NCBI GenBank assembly: GCA_009885185.1
Contig: VFLF01000742.1
Coordinates: 1 to 5,771, forward strand
DNA length: 5,771 nt
Source: Nitrosomonadales bacterium
GTDB lineage: Bacteria; Pseudomonadota; Gammaproteobacteria; Burkholderiales; SG8-41
Direction: 5' to 3'
In this document: piece by piece, positions 1-5,483 of the stretch
How positions within the stretch are numbered: position 1 is the first letter of the stretch
How the letters are laid out: each line of letters opens with the position of its first letter
Notes under the pieces: model-generated
What the model was told of the DNA's origin: nothing
Seen by the model: only the letters and a program-made list of their open reading frames with translations
Database searches by the model: none
Made by a program: the position numbers and the translations under genes

Positions 1-271
1 GGCCGCCGTCGTCGGTGAGGTACAGCGTGTCGTCGGCATCGATGTGCAGGCCATGCGCGCGCGGGTACTGGCCCTCGCCCCACGAGCGCAAAAAATTGCC
101 GTCGCGGTCAAACACCATCATCGGGTGCTCGCCGCGATTGAACACGTAAACCTGATCCTTGCTGTCGACCGCCACCGCGCCGACATCCTTGAACGACCAG
201 CCGGGCGGCAGCTTGGCCCAGTTATCGATCACTTCGTAACGGTGTTCTCCACTGCCGAGGATGACTGACAT
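1..271 (-). CDS. NHL-repeat beta-propeller protein, peptidyl-alpha-hydroxyglycine alpha-amidating lyase-like (5' end only)
   Basis: The minus strand is open from ATG at 271-269 to the left edge, giving the first 90 residues of a gene whose 3' end lies outside the window. The ATG is preceded by AAAAGGAA with good spacing. The peptide begins MSVILGSGEHRYEV and contains NHL-type blade signatures: VAVDSKDQVYVFNRGEHP (about residues 33-50), MVFDRDGNFLRSWGEG (52-67), and AHGLHIDADDTLYLTDDGG (72-90). This pattern, 'x-V-D-x-x-D-x-x-Y-V' followed by 'F-D-x-x-G-x-F-x-x-S-W-G', matches bacterial proteins annotated as peptidyl-alpha-hydroxyglycine alpha-amidating lyase family, which fold as six-bladed propellers. 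No signal peptide is visible, so a cytoplasmic location is inferred. The bacterial members have no firmly established substrate, so the enzymatic name is by family resemblance only. The gene is divergent from the Bug gene at 439, with 167 bp between them. Confidence 0.82.
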   Translation of the reverse strand, partial: MSVILGSGEHRYEVIDNWAKLPPGWSFKDVGAVAVDSKDQVYVFNRGEHPMMVFDRDGNFLRSWGEGQYPRAHGLHIDADDTLYLTDDGG

Positions 272-398
272 GGCGTATTCCTTTTAGTGAAAGCGGGTGA
301 TGCAACGGGATAGGTCTTTGCATTGTAACGAACTCGGACTACAGTCCTGCCCTGCGCACCCCGCTGCGCGTGCCGCATGATGCCAAACAACAATATAC

Positions 399-432
399 GT
401 AACTATTTGTTTTTATTTATTATTTTTGAGGA
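399..432 (+). promoter_or_regulatory. AT-rich leader with Shine-Dalgarno of the first Bug gene; copy 1 of a shared block
   Basis: This AT-rich stretch contrasts with the GC-rich surroundings. It begins GTAACTATTTGTTTTTA (399-415) and ends with the ribosome-binding site GAGGA (428-432), six bases before ATG 439. The 12-mer TATTTGTTTTTA (404-415) recurs exactly at 5405-5416, also just upstream of a solute-binding protein gene and at almost the same distance from an ATG. A TATTAT at 418-423 resembles a -10 box, but no good -35 sits at the right spacing, so no transcription start is claimed. Confidence 0.5.
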
Positions 433-438
433 TCTACA

Positions 439-1428
439 ATGACAACAAGCCCACGCTTACCGACGCCTGCGCTATGCGGCGCGGCGTGCCTGCTTGCCAT
501 CGGCAACGCGCTCGCGCAAACACCCGCCGCAGCGCTGGCGTTTCCCACCAAGCCCATCCGCATCATCGTGCCGGCAGCGCCGGGTGGCGGCACGGATATT
601 CTGTCGCGGCTGCTGAGCCCCCGGCTCACTGAAAACCTCGGGCAAAACATGATTATCGAAAATCGCGCGGGCGCTTCCACCAATATCGGCACCGAGTTCG
701 TGGCGCGCTCGGCGCCCGATGGTTACACCGTGCTGATGGCAACCACGCCGCACGCGATCAATCCGAGCCTTTTCGCCAAACTGACATTCGATCCGATTCG
801 TGATTTCACCATGATCAGCCAGTTGGCGCTGACGCAGAACGTGCTGCTCACGCATCCGTCGCTGCCTGTTGCCAACGTCAAGGAATTTGTCGCGCTCGCC
901 AAGGCGCGCCCCGGCCAACTGACCGCCGGCACCTCTGGCGGCACCTCGGCATTTCTCGCGGTGGAAATGCTGCGCGCGGCAGCCCGGATCGACGTGCTGA
1001 ACATTCCGTACAAAGGCGCGGGTCTGGCGTTGAACGACATCATCGCTGGGCATTTGCAGTTTCAGGTGAACACCACGCTCGCCACGATTCAGTTTATTCA
1101 ATCGGGCAAGCTGCGCGCCATTGCCACCTGCGGCGCGAAACGCACCACCACGCTGCCACAGGTGCCCACTGTTGCCGAAACCATTCCCGGTTTTGAATCC
1201 AGCGGCTGGTATGCGTTACTGGGGCCGGCCGGCATGCCGCGTGACGTGGTGCTCAAGTTGCATGCCGCATTCGCCAAGGCGATTCAGGCGCCTGATATCG
1301 TGAAGCGCTTGACGGAACAAGGCGTCGATATTGTCGCCGGCTCGCCCGATGAACTGGTCAAATTGATGCCCGCCGAGATCAGCAAGTGGGCCGCGGCGGT
1401 CAAGGCGTCGGGGGCGAAAGGAAATTAA
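439..1428 (+). CDS. Bug/TctC-family tripartite tricarboxylate transporter substrate-binding protein
   Basis: Complete 329-residue periplasmic solute-binding protein, normal length for the family. An N-terminal export signal is visible: an Arg at residue 6, a hydrophobic core ALCGAACLLAIGNALA (11-26), and a likely signal peptidase I site after ALA at residue 26. There is no lipobox at the cysteines. The mature part opens with the family hallmark FPTKPIRIIVPAAPGGGTD (35-53), followed by ENRAGAS (74-80) and SAPDGYTVLMAT (91-102), and near the end LPQVPTVAE and the GWYALLGPAGMP segment. In this family the protein folds as two lobes that close on a small carboxylated ligand. Some members feed a TctAB membrane component, many are orphans used for uptake or sensing. 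No tctA or tctB gene is visible here, so this one looks like an orphan. The start is well supported by GAGGA at 428-432. The ligand cannot be told from sequence. Its last codons meet the convergent HIT-like gene. Confidence 0.95.
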   Translation: MTTSPRLPTPALCGAACLLAIGNALAQTPAAALAFPTKPIRIIVPAAPGGGTDILSRLLSPRLTENLGQNMIIENRAGASTNIGTEFVARSAPDGYTVLMATTPHAINPSLFAKLTFDPIRDFTMISQLALTQNVLLTHPSLPVANVKEFVALAKARPGQLTAGTSGGTSAFLAVEMLRAAARIDVLNIPYKGAGLALNDIIAGHLQFQVNTTLATIQFIQSGKLRAIATCGAKRTTTLPQVPTVAETIPGFESSGWYALLGPAGMPRDVVLKLHAAFAKAIQAPDIVKRLTEQGVDIVAGSPDELVKLMPAEISKWAAAVKASGAKGN

Positions 1429-1880
1429 AACGCGCGGTATTTCTGCGTCGACAACAAGCGCGTCATCTCCGCATTCAGCTCGGCTGCATCCTCGGCTGTC
1501 AGCGGTTCCAAACCGGCCTGCGCCCTGAATGCCTGCGGAGTGAGCGGCAACGCGAGGTAGTGGCCGAAGGGTTGCCGCGTTGCACTGCGAGCGCGCCCGT
1601 ACAGATGCACGTGCAGTTCAGCGCGCCAGTTGCCGTTGTCCTGATAGTTGATTCTGCCGATGTCGATGCCGCGCCGGGTGAGCACGGTTGTCATCGCCTC
1701 GCCGGCCACCATGGTGAGCTTCATCAACTCGACAGCGCGCTCACGGTCAAGCTGCGTACGATCCACAACCGCCACCTTGGGATTGATGATCAAATGGCCG
1801 CCGTCGCTGCGTGACACATGCGGCCGTTCAGGCGCGATAACCTCGTAGTGTTTTGACTCCAGGACGAGCATGACGGACAT
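1425..1880 (-). CDS. HIT-like (histidine triad superfamily) small protein with incomplete triad
   Basis: A 151-residue protein, probably cytoplasmic: no signal peptide or membrane segment. The start ATG (1880-1878) has an excellent Shine-Dalgarno, AAAGGAG (minus strand, 1889-1895), eight bases upstream. Features resembling the HIT superfamily of nucleotide hydrolases and transferases are a GGHLIINPK segment (27-35), like the 'GHLLVxPK' strand of HIT proteins, then INYQDNGNW (77-85), then ELHVHLYGRA (88-97) in the position of the H-x-H-x-H signature. Only two histidines are present (H90, H92); the third position is Glu88 or Tyr94, depending on alignment. HIT enzymes act on the alpha-phosphate of nucleotides such as Ap4A or AMP conjugates, with the middle His as nucleophile. 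Whether this protein keeps that chemistry is uncertain. The C-terminal tail (about 112-151) is charged and helical. The stop codon overlaps that of the Bug gene. Assignment is by motif recognition and is moderately sure; the gene itself is well supported. Confidence 0.72.
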   Translation of the reverse strand: MSVMLVLESKHYEVIAPERPHVSRSDGGHLIINPKVAVVDRTQLDRERAVELMKLTMVAGEAMTTVLTRRGIDIGRINYQDNGNWRAELHVHLYGRARSATRQPFGHYLALPLTPQAFRAQAGLEPLTAEDAAELNAEMTRLLSTQKYRAF

Positions 1881-1888
1881 TTCGCTGA

Positions 1889-1895
1889 CTCCTTT
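1889..1895 (-). promoter_or_regulatory. Strong Shine-Dalgarno fixing the HIT-like start
   Basis: On the minus strand this reads AAAGGAG, a near-perfect anti-16S match, with eight bases before the ATG at 1880-1878. It is the strongest ribosome-binding site in the window and decides the start of the HIT-like gene. Confidence 0.7.
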
Positions 1896-2037
1896 GGTAG
1901 CTTGGCGGCGCGGTGGATTGATCGCTTGATGGCTTAATGGCCGGGCTTAACCCGATTTATCCAGCCAATGACATTTTACGGAACTGCCGCGGCGACATGA
2001 AATGGTCGCGGCATTCCCCTCAAGCCGCTTACGAAAT

Positions 2038-2299
2038 AGCCGTTAACAGAGTTAGCTTTGGTGCTCCGGCTCGGGGAAGCTACTTGGACGAACGAACTAT
2101 TACGGCTGCTACCCACCTCATCCGCTGCTGTGCGCGCCCCTTGGTTGCGGGTGTACCAGATGCGGACGAACGGCGACCCCCTGATATCGCTGTTTGAGGG
2201 TGCCCCCAGCCGGAGTGCCAAGGCTAACCGCCATGCCCCGCACTTATTCAATGTGAAAGCGAAGGCAAAAGTTTGGGCTGCCACAGCCGTTAATCAGAG
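2038..2299 (+). repeat. Short direct repeat pair bracketing the inverted repeat
   Basis: AGCCGTTAACAGAG at 2038-2051 recurs as AGCCGTTAATCAGAG at 2285-2299, identical except for one inserted T. The pair brackets the 26-bp inverted repeat: the left copy abuts the left arm at 2051, while the right copy lies 56 bp beyond the right arm. A duplication flanking an old insertion is possible, but the asymmetry and modest length mean chance similarity cannot be excluded. Confidence 0.35.
2051..2228. repeat. Imperfect 26-bp inverted repeat with 126-bp spacer
   Basis: The left arm is 2051-2076, beginning GTTAGCTTTGG and ending CTCCGGCTCGGGG. The right arm is 2203-2228; read on the opposite strand it begins GTTAGCCTTGG and ends CTCCGGCTGGGGG. 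The arms agree at 22 of 26 positions without gaps. The similarity stops at both ends of the arms, and the 126-bp interior shows no further pairing. The arms could be two oppositely oriented copies of a dispersed repeat, terminal repeats of a small decayed element, or a long RNA stem. No transposase is present. Confidence 0.6.
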
Positions 2300-2363
2300 G
2301 TGCAAGCCGGCAGGCCGCCCGGGACTCGTAAGTAGATGCGAGCCGAAGTCAGTCCTGGTTTAC

Positions 2364-2369
2364 AAGGAA
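2364..2369 (+). promoter_or_regulatory. Shine-Dalgarno deciding the EAL-HDOD start
   Basis: AAGGAA lies eight bases before GTG 2378 and fourteen before ATG 2384. No comparable site precedes the upstream in-frame ATG at 2336. This favours initiation at GTG 2378. Confidence 0.55.
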
Positions 2370-2377
2370 TACCAGAC

Positions 2378-3634
2378 GTGGACATGACACCTTTGAAAGT
2401 TGACAGCGACGGCCAGGAAATTTTTCTCGGCCGCCAGTCCATTGTCGATCGCGAGCAGAATCTGCGGGCATTCGAGCTGCTCTTTCGATCCAGCCGCCGG
2501 AACCGTGCCGACATCGGCAGCGCCACTGTAGCCACCGCAACCGTAATCAACTACGCGCTGAACGAACTGGGCCTCGAATCGCTACTGGGCAGCTATCTGG
2601 GCTTCATCAATCTCGATGCGGATATGCTGATGAGCGACACCATCGAGCTGTTGCCACGCAACAAAGTGGTGCTGGAAATTCTGGAAACTGTTGAGCCCGC
2701 GCCAGAAATCGTGGAGCGCTGCCGACAGCTGCGCAACCTGGGCTTCACGCTCGCCATGGATGATTTTGTTCACCATGACGAGACGCTGCGACCGCTGCTG
2801 GAAGTGATGCACATCGTCAAGGTCGACATTCAGATGCTCGACCCGCATGCATTGGTGGAAACTGTCCGCAACCTGAAACGCTTCAATGTGCGGCTGCTGG
2901 CGGAGAAAGTCGATACGCCCGCGCATTTCAAGAACTGCATGAGTCTGGGCTTTGAACTGTTTCAGGGCTATTACTTTGCCAAGCCGGAAATCATCAGCGG
3001 CAAGCGATTGTCAAGCTCGGAACTGATACTGATGCGATTGCTCGGGCTGCTCACGGCCGATGCCGATACGCCTGAAATCGAGAAAGTGTTCAAGCAGGAT
3101 CCCGGCCTGAGCGTCAATATGCTGCGTCTGGTCAATTCGGTCGCGACCGGTGCGAATTGCAAAGTGACCTCGCTCTCGTCGGCCCTGCTCGTGCTCGGCC
3201 GGCGTCAGGTGCAGCGCTGGCTGCAGTTGCTATTATTCGCCCGGCTGCCGCCCACCAAGGATTTCCCCAGTCCGCTGCTGCAACTGGCCGCCACGCGCGG
3301 CAAATTCATGGAACTGTTGGCCGCCGGCGACAAGGCATTCGAGGATGACGCATTCATGGCCGGCATCATGTCGTTGATCGATGCGCTGCTCGGCATTCCG
3401 CTGCCCGACATCATCGTCAGCTTTCCGATTGCCCAGAATGTGCGCGACGCGCTGCTCGAACGCAAAGGGCAGCTGGGACGAATGCTGCTACTGGTGGAAG
3501 CGCTGGAACGTAATGACGAACCAGCGATTGCAGCGGCCAGCGCGGCATTACCCCACTACACGGCAGCGCGCATCAATGGCGCCCAGCTGGAGGCGTTGCG
3601 ATGGGCCAACAGTATCGGTCAACCCGGCGCGTGA
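2378..3634 (+). CDS. EAL-HDOD (YuxH-type) signalling protein, predicted c-di-GMP phosphodiesterase
   Basis: A 418-residue cytoplasmic protein of usual YuxH-like length, with no transmembrane segment. The N-terminal EAL domain (about 15-205) opens with IFLGRQSIVDREQNLRAFEL; the signature EAL reads E33-L-L. Residues corresponding to the metal-binding and catalytic set of EAL phosphodiesterases are kept: E33, N78 (FINLD), E100 (VLEILE), D128-D129 (AMDDF), K148 (VKVD), E176 (LLAEKVD) and Q196 (LFQGYYFAKP). The loop normally reading DDFGTG is here DDFVHH. The C-terminal HDOD domain (about 218-418) shows DPGLS (241-245), RLVNS (250-254) and SALLVLGRRQVQRWL. HDOD is an HD-like fold without the HD metal dyad, thought to serve in regulation and protein contacts. 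EAL domains cleave c-di-GMP to pGpG; activity here is inferred. Start GTG 2378 is chosen for the AAGGAA at 2364-2369; ATG 2336 or 2384 are alternatives. It is convergent with the diguanylate cyclase gene. Confidence 0.9.
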   Translation: MDMTPLKVDSDGQEIFLGRQSIVDREQNLRAFELLFRSSRRNRADIGSATVATATVINYALNELGLESLLGSYLGFINLDADMLMSDTIELLPRNKVVLEILETVEPAPEIVERCRQLRNLGFTLAMDDFVHHDETLRPLLEVMHIVKVDIQMLDPHALVETVRNLKRFNVRLLAEKVDTPAHFKNCMSLGFELFQGYYFAKPEIISGKRLSSSELILMRLLGLLTADADTPEIEKVFKQDPGLSVNMLRLVNSVATGANCKVTSLSSALLVLGRRQVQRWLQLLLFARLPPTKDFPSPLLQLAATRGKFMELLAAGDKAFEDDAFMAGIMSLIDALLGIPLPDIIVSFPIAQNVRDALLERKGQLGRMLLLVEALERNDEPAIAAASAALPHYTAARINGAQLEALRWANSIGQPGA

Positions 3635-3638
3635 TTCG

Positions 3639-3659
3639 TTGCGCACAGGGTTTGCGCAA
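3639..3659. terminator. Possible bidirectional terminator hairpin between convergent genes
   Basis: A perfect 7-bp inverted repeat, TTGCGCA and TGCGCAA, with a 7-base loop CAGGGTT, sits five bases after the EAL-HDOD stop and 23 bases beyond the diguanylate cyclase stop on the other strand. No U-tract follows on either strand, so it is not a textbook intrinsic terminator. Location in the only gap between two convergent genes is the main argument. Confidence 0.4.
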
Positions 3660-3682
3660 GGGAGAGCACTGCCTCCGGCGTA

Positions 3683-5212
3683 TCAGGCGCTCAGCACGCG
3701 GTTTTTTCCGGCGCGTTTGGCAAGGTACATCGCCTGATCAGCGCGTGTGATGGCATCTTCGCCGGATTCACCCGCTTGCAACTGCGCAACGCCGGCGCTG
3801 AAGGTAATGAGGATTTGCTCCGTGCCCGCGAGGAAAAACCGTCGCGTCAGCGCGCGCTGCAAGCGTGTCATGGCATCGATGCCTTTTTCCAGCGTGGTAT
3901 CGGGCATGAGGATGACGAACTCCTCGCCGCCATAGCGTGCCAGCGTGTCCTGCGTGCGCATGCTGTCGCGCGTCACCATCACCAGATGGTTCAGTGCGGC
4001 GTCGCCCGTGTCGTGGCCCTTGCTGTCGTTGAGCTTTTTGAAGTTGTCGATGTCCAGCAGCGCCATGCACAACGGCGTCTCCTTGCGCTGCACGTCGGCA
4101 AGTTCGCGTGCCATCGCTTCGTCCAGCCCCTTGCGATTCAGCGCGCCAGTCAGGGCGTCGTGCCGCGCCTGGGTGCTGGCGGCATTCAATTCCTGATGCA
4201 GCCTGACGATCTCCGCTTCGGAGCGGCTGACTTGCTCGCGCATGCCGCGCAATTCATCACGCACTTTTGCCATGTCGTCCGCAACGCCGCGCGTGGCGCC
4301 GATCACATCCTTCAGCACCGGCGCGATTTCTTCGAGGGACTTGGCCTGTTCCAGCAACCGCGCGCTCTTGTCCATTTTGTCGTGATAGACGCCGGTGGAT
4401 TCGCTCATCAGCGACAGCCGCTCGATGAACGTCGCCAGCATGCGGCGCATGTCCTCCTGCGCCTCGAGCTCGCGCCCCTTGGCCTCGATCTGCTTGAACA
4501 TCACGTCTTTCAGCCGCCGCTCCAGATCATCCAGCCGGCGCAGCGTCAGCGGCGGTGTGGCGGCCGTCATCAGCGCATCAATATGGCGTTTCAGCCAACT
4601 GTCGTCCAGACTCAGTTCGCCGATATTCGTGATAATCAAATGCAGCAGCTTGAGCAGGGTCGCTCGGATCTCCGCCTGATCCTCAGCGGCAAACGACAAT
4701 CGGTGGCTGAAGTTTCCCAGCATCGATTTAACGCGGGAGATTTCAGCCGAAGGCTCGCGGATCACCTTGAGCAACTGTTCGACCTGCTCGGTAAATCGCG
4801 CGTCGTCGGTGCCCAGCGCGGGCAGGGTGTTTTCAATCAGGCGCGCGACCGGCTCCAGTATTTCTGTCGTCGACAGAGATGCCGGCGCTGAATACGGTGA
4901 TCGAGTGTTGTCGGCCGCCGCAGTTGCACCGGCCGCACTTACGTATAACACCAGCACATCCTGCACTGACTGCCAGTTGCTCTGACCGATGGCGCGATCA
5001 AGCAACTCTTTTTGTCTGGTTTGCGCCGCGCTTTTGGCGGGCAGCGCGCGCGCGATTTTGCGTAGCTGCTCGTCCGGAAACGGCACCGCATCCGGCGTGC
5101 CGGCAATCTCGTTGTAAACCGCCTGATAGTTGACCGGCGTCGGCAACAGCTTGCGCGTGGTCAATTTCATCAGCGCTTCGCGCGCGATCTCGAATGGTTT
5201 TTTTTCGGCCAT
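3683..5212 (-). CDS. Diguanylate cyclase (GGDEF), soluble, with helical N-terminal region and I-site
   Basis: A 509-residue protein that would convert two GTP to c-di-GMP. The C-terminal GGDEF domain (about 351-509) starts with HDALTGALNRKG, has the metal-binding Asp in LLDIDNFKKLND (D387) and GHDTGD, and the active-site motif GGEEF at 428-432. The inhibitory I-site RTQD (R419-D422) lies at the proper distance, so product feedback is expected. Before it is a coiled-coil-like helix (about 300-350). The N-terminal 300 residues look helical, beginning FEIAREALMKLTTRKLLPTPVNYQAVYNEIAG in two contiguous parts (FEIAREALMKLTTRK, LLPTPVNYQAVYNEIAG), with a low-complexity Ala/Ser/Thr stretch near 95-120. 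No membrane segment or known sensor domain is seen. The start at ATG 5212-5210 is chosen because family-like sequence begins there. An in-frame ATG at 5389 would add 59 atypical residues. Neither start has a clear Shine-Dalgarno. An A8 tract covers codons 3-5. Confidence 0.93.
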   Translation of the reverse strand: MAEKKPFEIAREALMKLTTRKLLPTPVNYQAVYNEIAGTPDAVPFPDEQLRKIARALPAKSAAQTRQKELLDRAIGQSNWQSVQDVLVLYVSAAGATAAADNTRSPYSAPASLSTTEILEPVARLIENTLPALGTDDARFTEQVEQLLKVIREPSAEISRVKSMLGNFSHRLSFAAEDQAEIRATLLKLLHLIITNIGELSLDDSWLKRHIDALMTAATPPLTLRRLDDLERRLKDVMFKQIEAKGRELEAQEDMRRMLATFIERLSLMSESTGVYHDKMDKSARLLEQAKSLEEIAPVLKDVIGATRGVADDMAKVRDELRGMREQVSRSEAEIVRLHQELNAASTQARHDALTGALNRKGLDEAMARELADVQRKETPLCMALLDIDNFKKLNDSKGHDTGDAALNHLVMVTRDSMRTQDTLARYGGEEFVILMPDTTLEKGIDAMTRLQRALTRRFFLAGTEQILITFSAGVAQLQAGESGEDAITRADQAMYLAKRAGKNRVLSA

Positions 5213-5399
5213 GTAAATGTCGGGCAATGCCTGCGCAATGGGCACGAACCGTGCCGCGGGTGTGCCCTCATTATTGTCATTTCGGCCGCCGCCAGTGCCC
5301 GAATAAAGGCAGTAATAACCGCTTGTTTTCTCTGCATGCCGCGCCACGTTGCCGGTGTTCGACGCGTTCGCGCAGGGATTTCTCCGCATGTTAAAAAAT

Positions 5400-5435
5400 G
5401 TAGGTATTTGTTTTTAAATAACTTTTTATAAGGAA
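5400..5435 (+). promoter_or_regulatory. AT-rich leader with Shine-Dalgarno; copy 2 of the block shared with the first Bug gene
   Basis: It begins GTAGGTATTTGTTTTTA (5400-5416), matching 399-415 at 15 of 17 positions, including the exact 12-mer TATTTGTTTTTA. It ends in AAGGAA (5430-5435), three bases before ATG 5439. The distance from the block to ATG is 39 bases here and 40 at the first Bug gene. The block is therefore likely to have a role in transcription or initiation common to both genes. A TATAAG at 5427-5432 resembles a -10 box but overlaps the ribosome-binding site. Confidence 0.5.
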
Positions 5436-5438
5436 CCC

Positions 5439-5483
5439 ATGAGCCTCGCCGTGACTATCACGGCCCTTGCGGTTACTCTATGA
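5439..5483 (+). other. Candidate 14-codon leader ORF ahead of the second Bug gene
   Basis: ATG at 5439 follows AAGGAA and encodes MSLAVTITALAVTL before TGA at 5481-5483. The peptide is hydrophobic and too short to be recognised. It ends 26 bases before the GTG that starts the Bug protein, and is in a different frame. Since the best ribosome-binding site and the conserved leader point to this ATG rather than to the GTG, it may be a leader peptide, or a relic of an older start. Translation is not demonstrated. Confidence 0.3.
5448..5464. promoter_or_regulatory. 17-nt dyad: candidate operator or RNA hairpin in the leader
   Basis: GCCGTGACTATCACGGC is a perfect 7-bp inverted repeat around the central CTA. 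It lies inside the candidate leader ORF, downstream of the AT-rich block and 45 bases before the Bug start codon. It could bind a dimeric regulator as DNA or form a stable triloop hairpin in the mRNA. It is not a CRP site, because the half-sites TGA and TCA are only three bases apart. Confidence 0.4.

Larger units (their letters stand above)
1881..2377. other. Gene-poor divergent intergenic region with repeats
   Basis: About 500 bp lie between the divergently transcribed HIT-like and EAL-HDOD genes. Open frames exist on both strands (for example 1976-2284 minus and 2058-2387 plus), but they lack convincing ribosome-binding sites, are rich in Ser/Arg/Ala/Pro from frame-shadow composition, and match no family I recognise. 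What is visible is an imperfect inverted repeat (2051-2076 with 2203-2228), a short direct repeat (2038-2051 with 2285-2299), and small hairpins such as GGCTG-CCA-CAGCC at 2276-2288. No clear sigma-70 promoter is seen for either flanking gene, though both promoters must presumably lie here. Confidence 0.6.

Noticed and set aside
44..268. 74-codon plus-strand open frame at the left edge
   Set aside because: It is antisense to the NHL-repeat gene, whose peptide is clearly recognisable.
472..1101. 209-codon open frame on the minus strand
   Set aside because: It is antisense to the Bug gene and its composition (many Arg, Gln, His) is that of a shadow frame; no motif or ribosome-binding site.
1989..2012. 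Hairpin GCGGCGAC - ATGAAATG - GTCGCGGC
   Set aside because: Eight-base arms with one internal mismatch and no U-tract; it is not placed at the end of a gene, and similar stems are expected by chance in GC-rich DNA.
2051..2228. Integron attC site suggested by GTTAGC and GCTAAC ends
   Set aside because: The ends do not fit the GTTRRRY and RYYYAAC core rules, the unit is longer than usual attC sites, and no integrase or cassette is visible.
1976..2284. 102-codon open frame on the minus strand in the intergenic region
   Set aside because: No clear ribosome-binding site and no recognised domain. It contains both arms of the inverted repeat, so its sequence is better explained by the repeat than by a gene, though a degenerate repeat-associated ORF cannot be excluded.
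2336..2377. Upstream ATG 2336 as start of the EAL-HDOD gene
   Set aside because: No Shine-Dalgarno before it, and the 14 added residues precede a GTG that has AAGGAA at ideal spacing.
3776..4891. Long (371-codon) open frame on the plus strand
   Set aside because: It lies wholly antisense to the GGDEF gene, whose protein has clear family motifs; the plus-strand product is rich in His, Gln and Arg as expected for a shadow of GC-rich coding DNA.
5213..5389. 59-residue N-terminal extension of the diguanylate cyclase from ATG 5389
   Set aside because: The added residues are unlike the family, the ATG has no Shine-Dalgarno, and the extension would reach almost into the second Bug leader; kept only as an alternative start.
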